A stretch of DNA of 19,218 bases from Spirochaetaceae bacterium (GTDB taxonomy: Bacteria > Spirochaetota > Spirochaetia > Treponematales > Rectinemataceae): NCBI GenBank assembly GCA_003452735.1, contig DMNL01000158.1, positions 1 to 19,218 on the forward strand. The letters run 5' to 3'. Numbering within the stretch: position 1 is the first letter of the stretch; each line of letters begins with the position of its first letter. A program made the translations under genes and the position numbers. Below, piece by piece: positions 8,624 through 15,800 of this stretch. Under the pieces are notes generated by a model, which saw nothing but the letters and a program-made list of their open reading frames with translations, searched no databases and was not told the DNA's origin.

Positions 8624-9370
8624 ATGGATAAAGGTAATGCCAAGATAGGAATGAAACAAAAGAAAAATTCAATAGATCATACATTACCAATCATTTCCCA
8701 TGATCGTATAAGAACCAATCTACTTAAAAAACAGGAACAAAAAGCCCTTGCCTTTTTAGTTCAATATATACCTTCCTGGATGAGCTCTAATATGCTCACA
8801 GCAATAGGGTTTTTAGGAAATGTGATTGTCTTTTTAAGCTTCATTCTTGCAGAACTATTTGACACTCGCTTTCTTCTTATTGGCGTTGCCGGCTTTGTCA
8901 TTTCCTGGTTCGGAGATTCACTCGATGGACGAGTAGCTTACTATAGAAAAAAGCCAAGAAAATGGTACGGATTTATGCTCGATCTTGTGGTAGATTGGTT
9001 GGGTATCGTACTTATCGGTCTTGGATTTGCTATCTACGCAAATAGCTTCCAAAAAATTTTGGGATATGCCTTTGTCGTACTTTATGGTCTAGAAATAATG
9101 ATCGCCTTGCTTCGCTATAAGATCGGTGGTAGCTATTCCATCGACGCAGGCAAATTGAGCCCGACCGAAACCAGGATTCTTATTTCTCTTTTTCTTGTAA
9201 TTGAAGTTCTTTTCAATGGAAGTATCGTCTACCTCGCTGCAATAGCAGATATCATCCTAGCGATTTCAAATTTTTCTGAATTCAAAAAACTAGCCAAAGT
9301 TGCCAATGAGCGTGATGAAGAAGAAAACAGAAAGGGTGAATCAAAAATTGCGGAAAATAACAAAGAATAA
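8624..9370 (+). CDS. CDP-alcohol phosphatidyltransferase family membrane protein
   Basis: An integral membrane enzyme of the CDP-OH phosphatidyltransferase superfamily, which joins a CDP-linked lipid and an alcohol to make phospholipids. The 248-aa protein has a charged cytosolic N-terminus of about 50 residues and then about six membrane segments. The signature is visible as DSLDGRVAY (98-106), Gly116, Asp120 and Asp124, that is DxxDGxxA-x(10)-GxxxDxxxD. All four metal/nucleotide Asp residues are present, but the Arg that normally follows Ala in the signature is Tyr106. The alcohol substrate cannot be told. The ATG at 8624 has GAGG 6 bases ahead; an ATG at 8609 has a worse gap. The gene overlaps the GtrA-like gene downstream. 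Confidence 0.87.
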   Translation: MDKGNAKIGMKQKKNSIDHTLPIISHDRIRTNLLKKQEQKALAFLVQYIPSWMSSNMLTAIGFLGNVIVFLSFILAELFDTRFLLIGVAGFVISWFGDSLDGRVAYYRKKPRKWYGFMLDLVVDWLGIVLIGLGFAIYANSFQKILGYAFVVLYGLEIMIALLRYKIGGSYSIDAGKLSPTETRILISLFLVIEVLFNGSIVYLAAIADIILAISNFSEFKKLAKVANERDEEENRKGESKIAENNKE

Positions 9371-9791
9371 ACAAAAAACATTGTCTTGGCTGCGTTCAGC
9401 TCTTACTTTCTCAAAAGCACAAATATCCGCTTTTGTTGGTGGCGTAATTGATTACTGTACAATGATTTTTCTTACAGAAGCCTTTCATATCCATTATACT
9501 ATCTCGATCGCCGCTGGAGGTATTGTAGGCGCGGTTGTAAATTTCAGCGTGAATAGAAAATGGAGCTTTTATTCAAATGATGCACAATATGAATTTTCCG
9601 TTCTTCAGCAGCTTGGCATGTTTTTCCCAGTGGTCTTAGGCAGTATCGCCCTAAAATCCGCAGGAACTTTTGCCCTTACATCTCTCAGCAAGATAGACTA
9701 TAAGCTAACAAGGCTTGTTGTAGATGTCGTTGTATCTATTTTTTACAATTTCATGCTTCAAAAACACTTGATTTTCAAAAAAAGGCGTTAA
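9315..9791 (+). CDS. GtrA-like family membrane protein
   Basis: A 158-aa protein with four predicted membrane segments (about 34-56, 60-79, 97-121, 130-148). It shows the GtrA/DPMS-like signatures VNFSVNRKWSFYS near 75 and a C-terminal YNFMLQKHLIFKK, preceded by a very basic N-terminus. Members are thought to flip polyprenyl-phosphate-linked sugars for cell-envelope glycans (GtrA of Shigella phages). No glycosyltransferase is adjacent. The start is uncertain: ATG 9315 is used here. TTG 9348 with AAAGGGTG at 9331-9338 is better placed for a ribosome, and ATG 9306 is also open. All choices overlap the upstream gene, so translation is probably coupled. Confidence 0.82.
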   Translation: MKKKTERVNQKLRKITKNKQKTLSWLRSALTFSKAQISAFVGGVIDYCTMIFLTEAFHIHYTISIAAGGIVGAVVNFSVNRKWSFYSNDAQYEFSVLQQLGMFFPVVLGSIALKSAGTFALTSLSKIDYKLTRLVVDVVVSIFYNFMLQKHLIFKKRR

Positions 9792-9792
9792 A

Positions 9793-9843
9793 ATGGATTT
9801 TCTAGACCTTCGGACTTTAAAAGCTAGAGCCAATTCTATCCAT
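9793..9843. repeat. Nested inverted repeat between convergent genes
   Basis: ATGGAT (9793-9798) pairs with ATCCAT (9838-9843), and inside it TCTAG (9801-9805) pairs with CTAGA (9824-9828). The structure sits exactly between the convergent gtrA-like and CBS-protein genes. It has no T-run, so a terminator role is only possible. Confidence 0.3.
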
Positions 9844-9864
9844 GTTAAAAACCTAAATAAAAGC

Positions 9865-11151
9865 CTAATCGGATTTCTGTACTAATACTTTATCGATCCG
9901 TTTTCCATCCATGTCCACAATTTCAATTCTTAAAGGAGGCCATTCAATTATATCGCCAGCTTTAGGAATTGAGCCCCCACAATGGAGAACAAAACCAGCA
10001 ACGGTATCGTAATCCTCACTTGAAATAATATCGAGATTGATACCTAGATTCTCGGCAAATTCATCGATTGGCATCGAACCATCCACAAGATAGGAGCCAT
10101 CGCTTCGCTTTAAAATCTGAGGAGCCTCTTCTGTCTCTATTTCCGAAAGATTTGCAATAGCTTCTAGCAAATCGGCTATAGTTACAATGCCTGAAATCCC
10201 CCCAAATTCATCGACTATGAGACCAGCCGACTTCTTTGCATCGCGGAGAATAGCAAGTGCTTGCAAACCCGATAATGACTCTGGTATCATCACCGCTGGC
10301 TCCATGCATGTTTCTAAAGATAAAAAGCAACCTTCTGCCATACACGTAAGCGCTCGCTTAACCGATACCATACCTATTGTGTGATCCAAGTCTCCATCGA
10401 CTACAGGCAAATATCCATATTCGGAATTTTTGATAATAGCCCTGATGTGAGAGTCTCGAGAATCTTTTACATTCAGCGTTACTACTTCGGTTCTAGGTGT
10501 CATGAACATTGTGACTCGCCTATCATCCAGACTCAACACCTCTTCCATCATTTCGCGCTCAGCAGCCTCAAATACCCCTGATTTTTCTCCTTGTTCTAAT
10601 AGAATCCTTACTTCCTCCGGAGTGATAGCAGTCTCGGCTTTATGCGAGAATCTAAGAAGCTTCGTAAGGCTGTCGGTAACCGAAGAGAGAAATCTTACAA
10701 TAGGATAAAAGACAATGCTCAAAGCATGCATGGGCTTTATAGTAAGAGCAGCAATATACTCAGGATTGCGTAGCGCTATCGATTTTGGAACGAGTTCGCC
10801 GATAACTACAGAGAGAAAGGTTATTGCTAAAACCACAATAGCCACAGCTATAGAATCGGCATATCTCCCAATAAAAGACCATCTTGAGAGCCATCGGGCT
10901 AGAAGCTGCGAAAAAGTCGTACCGCTTATTGTGCCTATAAGTATTCCAATAAGTGTTATTGCTACCTGTATTGTAGAAAGATAGCGGCTTGGAGATTCCC
11001 GTGTATTAAGGGCAAGCTTGTAAGTACTTTTACCTTTATCTGCTTCGGCCTTGAGCCTAGCCTTTCTTGATGATACGAGGGCTGTCTCAGAGAGAGAGAA
11101 GAATCCGTTTATCAGAATGAGAGCTAAAAGGACGAGGATTTCAGAAATCAT
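9865..11151 (-). CDS. CNNM/CorC-family protein: DUF21 + CBS pair + CorC_HlyC domain
   Basis: A membrane protein of the family often labelled hemolysin C or TlyC in spirochaetes but better viewed as a Mg2+/Co2+ transport-related CNNM protein. The 428 residues fall in the usual order. A DUF21 membrane domain of about four segments spans roughly 1-160, with LSETALVSSRKARL at 20-33 and GELVPKSIAL at 118-127. A CBS pair runs from about 216 (MTPRTEVV) to 335 (DEFGGISGIVTIADLLEAI near its end). The C-terminal CorC_HlyC domain contains SYLVDGSMPIDEF and EDYDTVAGFVL. The ATG at 11151 has GAGG 6 bases upstream on the minus strand; an earlier in-frame start at 11169 adds six residues without a site. Haemolysis should not be assumed. 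It stands alone between convergent and divergent neighbours. Confidence 0.92.
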   Translation of the reverse strand: MISEILVLLALILINGFFSLSETALVSSRKARLKAEADKGKSTYKLALNTRESPSRYLSTIQVAITLIGILIGTISGTTFSQLLARWLSRWSFIGRYADSIAVAIVVLAITFLSVVIGELVPKSIALRNPEYIAALTIKPMHALSIVFYPIVRFLSSVTDSLTKLLRFSHKAETAITPEEVRILLEQGEKSGVFEAAEREMMEEVLSLDDRRVTMFMTPRTEVVTLNVKDSRDSHIRAIIKNSEYGYLPVVDGDLDHTIGMVSVKRALTCMAEGCFLSLETCMEPAVMIPESLSGLQALAILRDAKKSAGLIVDEFGGISGIVTIADLLEAIANLSEIETEEAPQILKRSDGSYLVDGSMPIDEFAENLGINLDIISSEDYDTVAGFVLHCGGSIPKAGDIIEWPPLRIEIVDMDGKRIDKVLVQKSD

Positions 11152-11455
11152 TTTGCACCTCGTCCGCAAATACTAGAGCTATCCCCTTTGCTTCAACACC
11201 TATAAAATCTATGCATATAAAATAATCAGAGTCCCCTTTAGATGAACCATCGTTTTCCACAGAAAAAGAATAGCAAATCTACATTGCCTTTGTCGAGGCA
11301 TTGCCAAGGCTTCGATTGTCTTTTATTTAAAAACACCAATAGAAGCATGCAAAAATCGCTTTGCCACAATGACAGCCGAAATAATCATGCAATATTCAAA
11401 AATTCACAAAAATACTCTTCCGTGTCAATCTAATATCAATATATACTAACAGGAA
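11152..11455. other. 304-base divergent intergenic region
   Basis: Separates the minus-strand CBS protein and the plus-strand patatin gene. AT-rich near the patatin gene, where TATACT at 11442-11447 could be a -10 box with no good -35. A 63-codon plus-strand frame beginning at 11242 is Ser/Asn/Lys-rich, lacks a ribosome site and looks like chance. No RNA gene, terminator or repeat recognised. Confidence 0.5.
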
Positions 11456-13576
11456 ATGAAACCTATTCCTAATGACTATAGAATTCGCAGTCAGATGCCC
11501 CTTATTCTGCTATCGCTTCTCTTAATATGCTTATCAACCTCGAATCTTCAAGCTCAACAAGATTCGCCTTTTCCTTTAGAGCTTTCGTCCCTTAATAATT
11601 TCGAATATGCCTTCCCGGAAGGAGATACTCTTCGTAATATAACAAAACCGGTGTTCTTAGGAGAAGAAACGTTTATTGCAAGGCTCAAGCAAAGAGCAGA
11701 GTCCCTCGAGTTCGATCAAAGCAAGGACAATGAACCACGCCCTCCTCTTGGAATTGTACTCTGTGGAGGATCGGCGCGGGCTTATGCGCATATTGGCGTA
11801 CTAAAAACACTGGAAAAGGCCGGTATTTACCCAGATTTCATTGTAGCAAGTTCCATGGGAGCGATTGTAGGCATGCTATATGCTGCTGGATATTCACCAC
11901 AAGACATTGAATTCTTAATTCAGGCGCTCCCGCTCGAGTCTTTCTTTACACCAATAATACCTACAAATGGTGGCCTCATCAATACCGAAATGTTCAGGGC
12001 TATTCTGAGGAAGATAATTGGCAGACTGGATGTCTCTGAGACAGCGATTCCAATTATCATAACAGCTGAGGATCTCAAGTCTCGACAACAGATATGGATC
12101 GCGGAAGGTCCATTTGATCTTGTCATGGCAAGCGCATTTGCAATGCCAGCTGTTTTCGAGCCCCAAGCATTCGACCAATTCATCCTTATCGATGCAGGAG
12201 CCACTACTATTGCGCCTGTCGAACCTGCCCTCCAATTCAGCAACCGCCTTGTGATTTCAACTGCCTTCTATAACCGAGCGATGAACTTTTCGAGTCCAGT
12301 GACAGTTATCAACCGTTCCGTAGATATAGGAAAAACTCGTGCGGGCATGGCAGGAATAGAAAGATCTAAGGCCTTGGTAATCCGCAATGATGTGGAAAAC
12401 CTATCCTATATGCAATTTACTGACCCTGACATAATTATAAAAAAAGGCGAAATAAGTGCACAGAATGCTCTTGAGCAACTAGATCTCATTTCTAGGAAAG
12501 AGCTAGAAAATGCTCCCCCTTCCGGATTATTAGAATTGCGCAGCAAAATGCATGAAAATCTTAACAAGACTATTAGGGACCTCCAAAGTGGCCAACAACC
12601 TTCCACCTCGTTTACACTGAGAGGTATACCGATTCTAAGGCTTTTTGATCCCTTTACATTGATGCCTGGGGAGACGGGGACAGAGGCTCGCATTGGAGCA
12701 TCGCTTTCTTTTTCATATTCAAAATTCAAGTCCGATTTATCTTATTTCAACGCCCTTTACCCAGATCCGGGAAAGGTCTGGGCCATTGAAACAGCCTTGC
12801 GCGTGAATCCAATAGATAGTCTTAATGTATGGCTTACGACCCGCCTCTGGGGGGACTATACTCCTACTTCGATATTGTCGCACAACACAGAATATTGGGA
12901 AATCGCAGGGCGTACGAGCTTGATGAAAGTATACGAAGAGAAAAAAATTGGATTTCAAGCGGGCGGGGATATTTTTTTAAAAATGGATTTTTCAATTGCA
13001 AATTGGCAGACATGCGCATTTTTTCATACGGCGATACCGAGAAAATACAAAAAATTTGGCCCTCCTATCCAGCCGTGGTACACAGCAAATCTAGGAGGTT
13101 TTGCGGAAAACTCTGTTGGATTACAAAATGCAGCGGGTTTGTATGGCTCTCTCCAGGGAGGATTTGATTCCAAATGGGTTAGCCCCAAGTTTCGTGCTTT
13201 TTCGAAGGTGTCGCTCAATAACCAGGAGTTCATGGAATCCAAATACGATGGATTTAGAAGTTCAGCAGCAAGAAAAGTAGTGACCTCCAATTTAATCACA
13301 AATGTGGAAATTCCATTTTCGCCACATGAATTATACCTTGATATTTCTGAAGCCTTGCTCCTGAAAGGTTTCGAACTGGCTCCATTCTTCGATACGCGCT
13401 GGAATAGCACATCGGATGAGAGCTTTCGCATCTATGACTGGGCGGCGGGATTGTCCTTTTCATTCGAAGCGCGCGCTTTCGGACTTGCACCTGCAACTAT
13501 GACTTTCTACGCAAGTTATTCAGGATCGAAAATCATCACGCTTCAATTCCGAGCCGGCATGCTCTTGCCAGAATAG
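11456..13576 (+). CDS. Patatin-like phospholipase with C-terminal outer-membrane beta-barrel-like domain
   Basis: A 706-aa secreted protein. A signal peptide spans about 1-33 (hydrophobic core MPLILLSLLLICL, likely cut after LQA). The patatin lipase domain runs about 97-330: glycine loop CGGSARAYAHIG at 103-114, the nucleophile Ser133 in ASSMGA where GxSxG is normal (the first Gly is Ala), and Asp246 in IDAGATT where DG(G/A) is normal. The Ser-Asp dyad is thus present but both motifs are slightly off consensus. Residues from about 385 alternate polar and hydrophobic residues and are rich in aromatic residues and Gly, ending LQFRAGMLLPE. This resembles a beta-barrel as in PlpD-type (type Vd) secreted patatins, although I see no clear POTRA domain. 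A copy of the GGGACAGAGG word lies in frame at residues 407-411. The AGGA is only 1 base from the ATG; no better start keeps the signal peptide's basic end. Likely substrate: phospholipids. Confidence 0.87.
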   Translation: MKPIPNDYRIRSQMPLILLSLLLICLSTSNLQAQQDSPFPLELSSLNNFEYAFPEGDTLRNITKPVFLGEETFIARLKQRAESLEFDQSKDNEPRPPLGIVLCGGSARAYAHIGVLKTLEKAGIYPDFIVASSMGAIVGMLYAAGYSPQDIEFLIQALPLESFFTPIIPTNGGLINTEMFRAILRKIIGRLDVSETAIPIIITAEDLKSRQQIWIAEGPFDLVMASAFAMPAVFEPQAFDQFILIDAGATTIAPVEPALQFSNRLVISTAFYNRAMNFSSPVTVINRSVDIGKTRAGMAGIERSKALVIRNDVENLSYMQFTDPDIIIKKGEISAQNALEQLDLISRKELENAPPSGLLELRSKMHENLNKTIRDLQSGQQPSTSFTLRGIPILRLFDPFTLMPGETGTEARIGASLSFSYSKFKSDLSYFNALYPDPGKVWAIETALRVNPIDSLNVWLTTRLWGDYTPTSILSHNTEYWEIAGRTSLMKVYEEKKIGFQAGGDIFLKMDFSIANWQTCAFFHTAIPRKYKKFGPPIQPWYTANLGGFAENSVGLQNAAGLYGSLQGGFDSKWVSPKFRAFSKVSLNNQEFMESKYDGFRSSAARKVVTSNLITNVEIPFSPHELYLDISEALLLKGFELAPFFDTRWNSTSDESFRIYDWAAGLSFSFEARAFGLAPATMTFYASYSGSKIITLQFRAGMLLPE
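12674..12688 (+). repeat. GGGACAGAGG word in patatin gene
   Basis: ACGGGGACAGAGGCT, read in frame as TGTEA (residues 407-411), identical over 15 bases to the copy at 17833-17847 in thrB. It lies at the junction between the patatin domain and the barrel-like domain. Confidence 0.65.
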
Positions 13577-13832
13577 ACATCGCAAGTTATCACCAGTATC
13601 ACACCGATATTCCATGTATTTCCTTGATGGAAATATCTTTTGGGTATCCACGAAATATGCTCGGGTGCTCGGGGACAGAGCTTTCATAAGAGCGATTGTC
13701 ATGCAAAGGTCAATATAAAGCCGAAAGCCTACAAAAGAGCAGCATAGCTCTGCTGCATAGCTCTAATCAGGATCCGAGCGCACTGCAAATATCCTTATCA
13801 ACAATGACAAACGAAAAGACAAAAACTTGAAC
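13577..13832. other. Convergent intergenic region with short repeats
   Basis: 256 bases without a credible gene between two convergent genes. It holds one copy of the GGGACAGAG word (13671-13680, GGGGACAGAGCTT, the only noncoding copy found). It also holds a compact repeat cluster at 13736-13764: GCATAGCTCT twice, 13 bases apart, overlapping the inverted repeat GCAGCA/TGCTGC. No T-run follows, so I do not call it a terminator. Confidence 0.5.
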
Positions 13833-14366
13833 TTATTTCAGAGTATAGCGAATCCCGATGCTTTCGCTAAAACCGGAACCACCGCCTACAAAATAATTGA
13901 TATAGTAAGAATGTAGATCTATAGCAAATTTATCATTGACATAATAGGAAAGCCCGCCTCCAGTAGAGATCCCAAAACCAAAAGCAGAGACGATGCCAAC
14001 GCCCATACCTAGACCAAGATACCAATCAAAATTCTTGAAAAATTTAGGAAAATCTTTATAAGCCTTCATGCTCCAGTGAAGAGTTGCCATAGTAGCTGCA
14101 GAAAGATCGAAACCTTTTCCAAAATCCATGCCGGCAATCCCCATCACACCCAGCGAAAGAGGAAAGTTCGGAATATTCAACTTTTGAAGCATATATTCCA
14201 TTCCTCCACTTATTCCAAAACCTCGCCAACCAAAACCTATTCCGCCTAGAGCGTGCAATTCACCGGCTTCAGCATGAACTTCCTTAGTCACATTCTGTGC
14301 AAGCAAAGGGCTCAATATAGCAACGATCATCATAAAAGCGATGGTAACAATTTTCGATTTTCTCAT
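13833..14366 (-). CDS. Small exported outer-membrane beta-barrel-like protein
   Basis: A 177-aa protein of unrecognised family. The signal peptide covers residues 1-23 (basic MRKSK, hydrophobic IVTIAFMMIVAILS, likely cut after PLLA). The mature part is Gly/aromatic-rich with alternating residues (GIGFGWRGFGISGGMEY, GLGMGVGIVSAFGFGIS) and ends SIGIRYTLK. This is what a small porin-like or OmpA/OmpX-size barrel with about 8 strands would look like. The first ATG codon of the frame with a site is 14366, preceded by AGAGAGGA four bases away; an earlier start at 14387 would put seven charged residues ahead of the signal peptide. Function unknown. Confidence 0.75.
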   Translation of the reverse strand: MRKSKIVTIAFMMIVAILSPLLAQNVTKEVHAEAGELHALGGIGFGWRGFGISGGMEYMLQKLNIPNFPLSLGVMGIAGMDFGKGFDLSAATMATLHWSMKAYKDFPKFFKNFDWYLGLGMGVGIVSAFGFGISTGGGLSYYVNDKFAIDLHSYYINYFVGGGSGFSESIGIRYTLK

Positions 14367-14445
14367 ATGATCCTCTCTAGCTGCCAATCTACATTGAAAC
14401 TACTAAATCTGTAGCTTATGTTAAACAAATATATTGCACTTGCAA

Positions 14446-14464
14446 GGAGATTATCAACATCTCC
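14446..14464. repeat. 6-bp inverted repeat between divergent genes
   Basis: GGAGAT-TATCAAC-ATCTCC, a symmetric site in the 130-base region between the divergent omp-like and tag genes. It could be an operator or a small hairpin; no regulator is encoded nearby. Confidence 0.3.
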
Positions 14465-14479
14465 ACCTTCTTTCTTGCT

Positions 14480-14485
14480 TATGAT
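14480..14485 (+). promoter_or_regulatory. Candidate -10 box for tag
   Basis: TATGAT (5 of 6 consensus bases) ends 11 bases before the tag ATG, and no Shine-Dalgarno is seen between them. If used, the mRNA would start at or within a few bases of the start codon. The -35 region is weak. Confidence 0.3.
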
Positions 14486-14496
14486 ATTCTGCTTCT

Positions 14497-15066
14497 ATGA
14501 TTCGCTGCCCATGGTGTGGAAATGACCCAGTATATATCCGATATCACGATGAAGAATGGGGTAGCCCAGTTCATGATGATCAAACTCATTTCGAATTCTT
14601 GCTTCTAGAAACCCAGCAAGCGGGTCTGTCCTGGCGAACTATTCTCGGAAAGCGCGAAGCTTACCAAAAAGCATTTGTGAATTTTGAGCCAGAGATAGTC
14701 GCGAGCTTTTGCGAGAAAGATATAACTAGCTTGCTTTCAGATCCTGGGCTTATACGAAACAGACGAAAACTTGAAGCAGCTGTCAAAAACGCTCGCGCTT
14801 TCTGCGACATCAAGAAAAAATATGGTTCCTTTGATGCTTGGATCTGGCACTTTGTCGAGGGCCGCCCAATTGTCAACCATTGGCAGGATATTTCTGAAAT
14901 CCCCACACAGACAGAACTTTCAGATCTGGTCAGCAATGAAATGAAAAAAGCCGGTTTTTCATTTGTCGGATCGATCACAGTATATGCCCATCTACAAGCC
15001 ATTGGCATTATCAATGATCATCTTATAACCTGCTTTAGACATGCAGAAATAGCAAATCTTAGATAA
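14497..15066 (+). CDS. tag: DNA-3-methyladenine glycosylase I
   Basis: Base-excision repair enzyme that removes 3-methyladenine from alkylated DNA (EC 3.2.2.20). The 189-aa length matches the family. The zinc-site residues Cys4 and His17 stand at the same positions as in E. coli Tag, and the C-terminal pair is seen in NDHLITCFRH. The catalytic-pocket Glu38 is in LLETQQAGLSW (35-45). GSITVYAHLQAIGIINDH matches the conserved C-terminal block. The ATG at 14497 is fixed by the family N-terminus MxRCPWC but has no visible Shine-Dalgarno. Downstream comes ferritin with its own promoter. Confidence 0.96.
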   Translation: MIRCPWCGNDPVYIRYHDEEWGSPVHDDQTHFEFLLLETQQAGLSWRTILGKREAYQKAFVNFEPEIVASFCEKDITSLLSDPGLIRNRRKLEAAVKNARAFCDIKKKYGSFDAWIWHFVEGRPIVNHWQDISEIPTQTELSDLVSNEMKKAGFSFVGSITVYAHLQAIGIINDHLITCFRHAEIANLR

Positions 15067-15081
15067 ATCCTATCTTCTATT

Positions 15082-15109
15082 TTGCGCTTTATATAAAAAA
15101 CATTATATT
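15082..15109 (+). promoter_or_regulatory. Promoter of the ferritin gene
   Basis: TTGCGC (15082-15087) and TATATT (15104-15109, 5 of 6) with a 16-base spacer. The two boxes lie inside an imperfect AT-rich inverted repeat, GCTTTATATA...ATATTTAAAGC (about 15086-15116). Such symmetry overlapping a ferritin promoter could be a metal-regulator site, but it does not match a clear Fur or PerR box by eye. Confidence 0.45.
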
Positions 15110-15171
15110 TAAAGCACATGGCCTTGCCATGAAATCCGTTGATGCTATCGGAATAGATTAGGAGGAATGAT

Positions 15172-15690
15172 ATGTTATCACAGAAAATGATCGATCGAAT
15201 CAACTTACAAATCAATAGAGAAATGTACTCAGCTTACCTCTATCTCGCTATGGCTGCAAAAATGAATGAGCTAGGCTATACGGGAGTGGGGAAATGGCTC
15301 ACAGCACAGTATCATGAAGAAATGTTTCACGCTATGAAATTTGCAGAATACCTACACGATCAGAATGCCGTAGTTTCCTATACCAAAATAGATAGCCCAG
15401 AATTCAAAGAAAATGAAATTAAGCCTCTCTTCCAGCATGTGCTTTCCCATGAGAAAAGCTTAACTGCTAGTATTCGTGAAATCATGGATATGGCTATTGC
15501 AGAGAAAGATTATGCGACACAGATACTCGCTCAGTGGTATATTGACGAGCAGGTCGAGGAAGAGAAAAATGCCACCGAGATAATCCAAAAGATAGATCTC
15601 CTTGGCAATTCTCCTCAGGGACTATATCTGCTAGATGCTGAACTCGGCAAACGAGAATCTTCAGCACCACTCGATTTTAATAAGATATGA
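15172..15690 (+). CDS. ftnA: Non-heme bacterial ferritin
   Basis: Cytosolic iron-storage protein: 24 subunits form a shell where Fe2+ is oxidised and stored. At 172 aa it matches FtnA in length. The ferroxidase ligands are at the same numbers as in E. coli FtnA: Glu17 (REMYSAYLYL), Glu50 and His53 (HEEMFH), Glu94 (HEKSL), Gln127 and Glu130 (EQVEEE). No haem-binding Met as in bacterioferritin was identified. AGGAGG at 15160-15165 stands 6 bases before the ATG, one of the strongest sites in the window. A monocistronic unit is likely because a terminator follows. Confidence 0.97.
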   Translation: MLSQKMIDRINLQINREMYSAYLYLAMAAKMNELGYTGVGKWLTAQYHEEMFHAMKFAEYLHDQNAVVSYTKIDSPEFKENEIKPLFQHVLSHEKSLTASIREIMDMAIAEKDYATQILAQWYIDEQVEEEKNATEIIQKIDLLGNSPQGLYLLDAELGKRESSAPLDFNKI

Positions 15691-15731
15691 GTATCGAGCG
15701 TTGCACTAATATCACTATAATGCACTGACAT

Positions 15732-15769
15732 AAGCCCGTTGCAAGAGAATAAGCCTTGCGCGGGCTTTT
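15732..15769 (+). terminator. Rho-independent terminator after ferritin
   Basis: AAGCCCG-TT-GCAAG (15732-15745) pairs with CTTGC-G-CGGGCTT (15755-15767), with a small internal loop and a 9-base apical loop, followed by TTCTCATTCTT. GC-rich stem and pyrimidine tail fit an intrinsic terminator. It ends only about 31 bases before the thrC start. Confidence 0.72.
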
Positions 15770-15800
15770 CTCATTCTTGCGAGTTTTGTATGCTCTATGT

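Noticed and set aside
9865..11151. Calling the CBS protein a hemolysin
   Set aside because: Domain order is CNNM/CorC; the hemolysin label is historical and nothing in the sequence shows lytic activity.
11242..11433. 63-codon plus-strand frame in the divergent gap
   Set aside because: No ribosome site, Asn/Ser/Lys-rich low-information sequence, no recognisable domain; consistent with chance in AT-rich DNA.
15691..15800. Threonine attenuator or T-box upstream of thrC
   Set aside because: Region is too short and is filled by the ferritin terminator; no leader peptide with Thr codons or T-box-like sequence seen.
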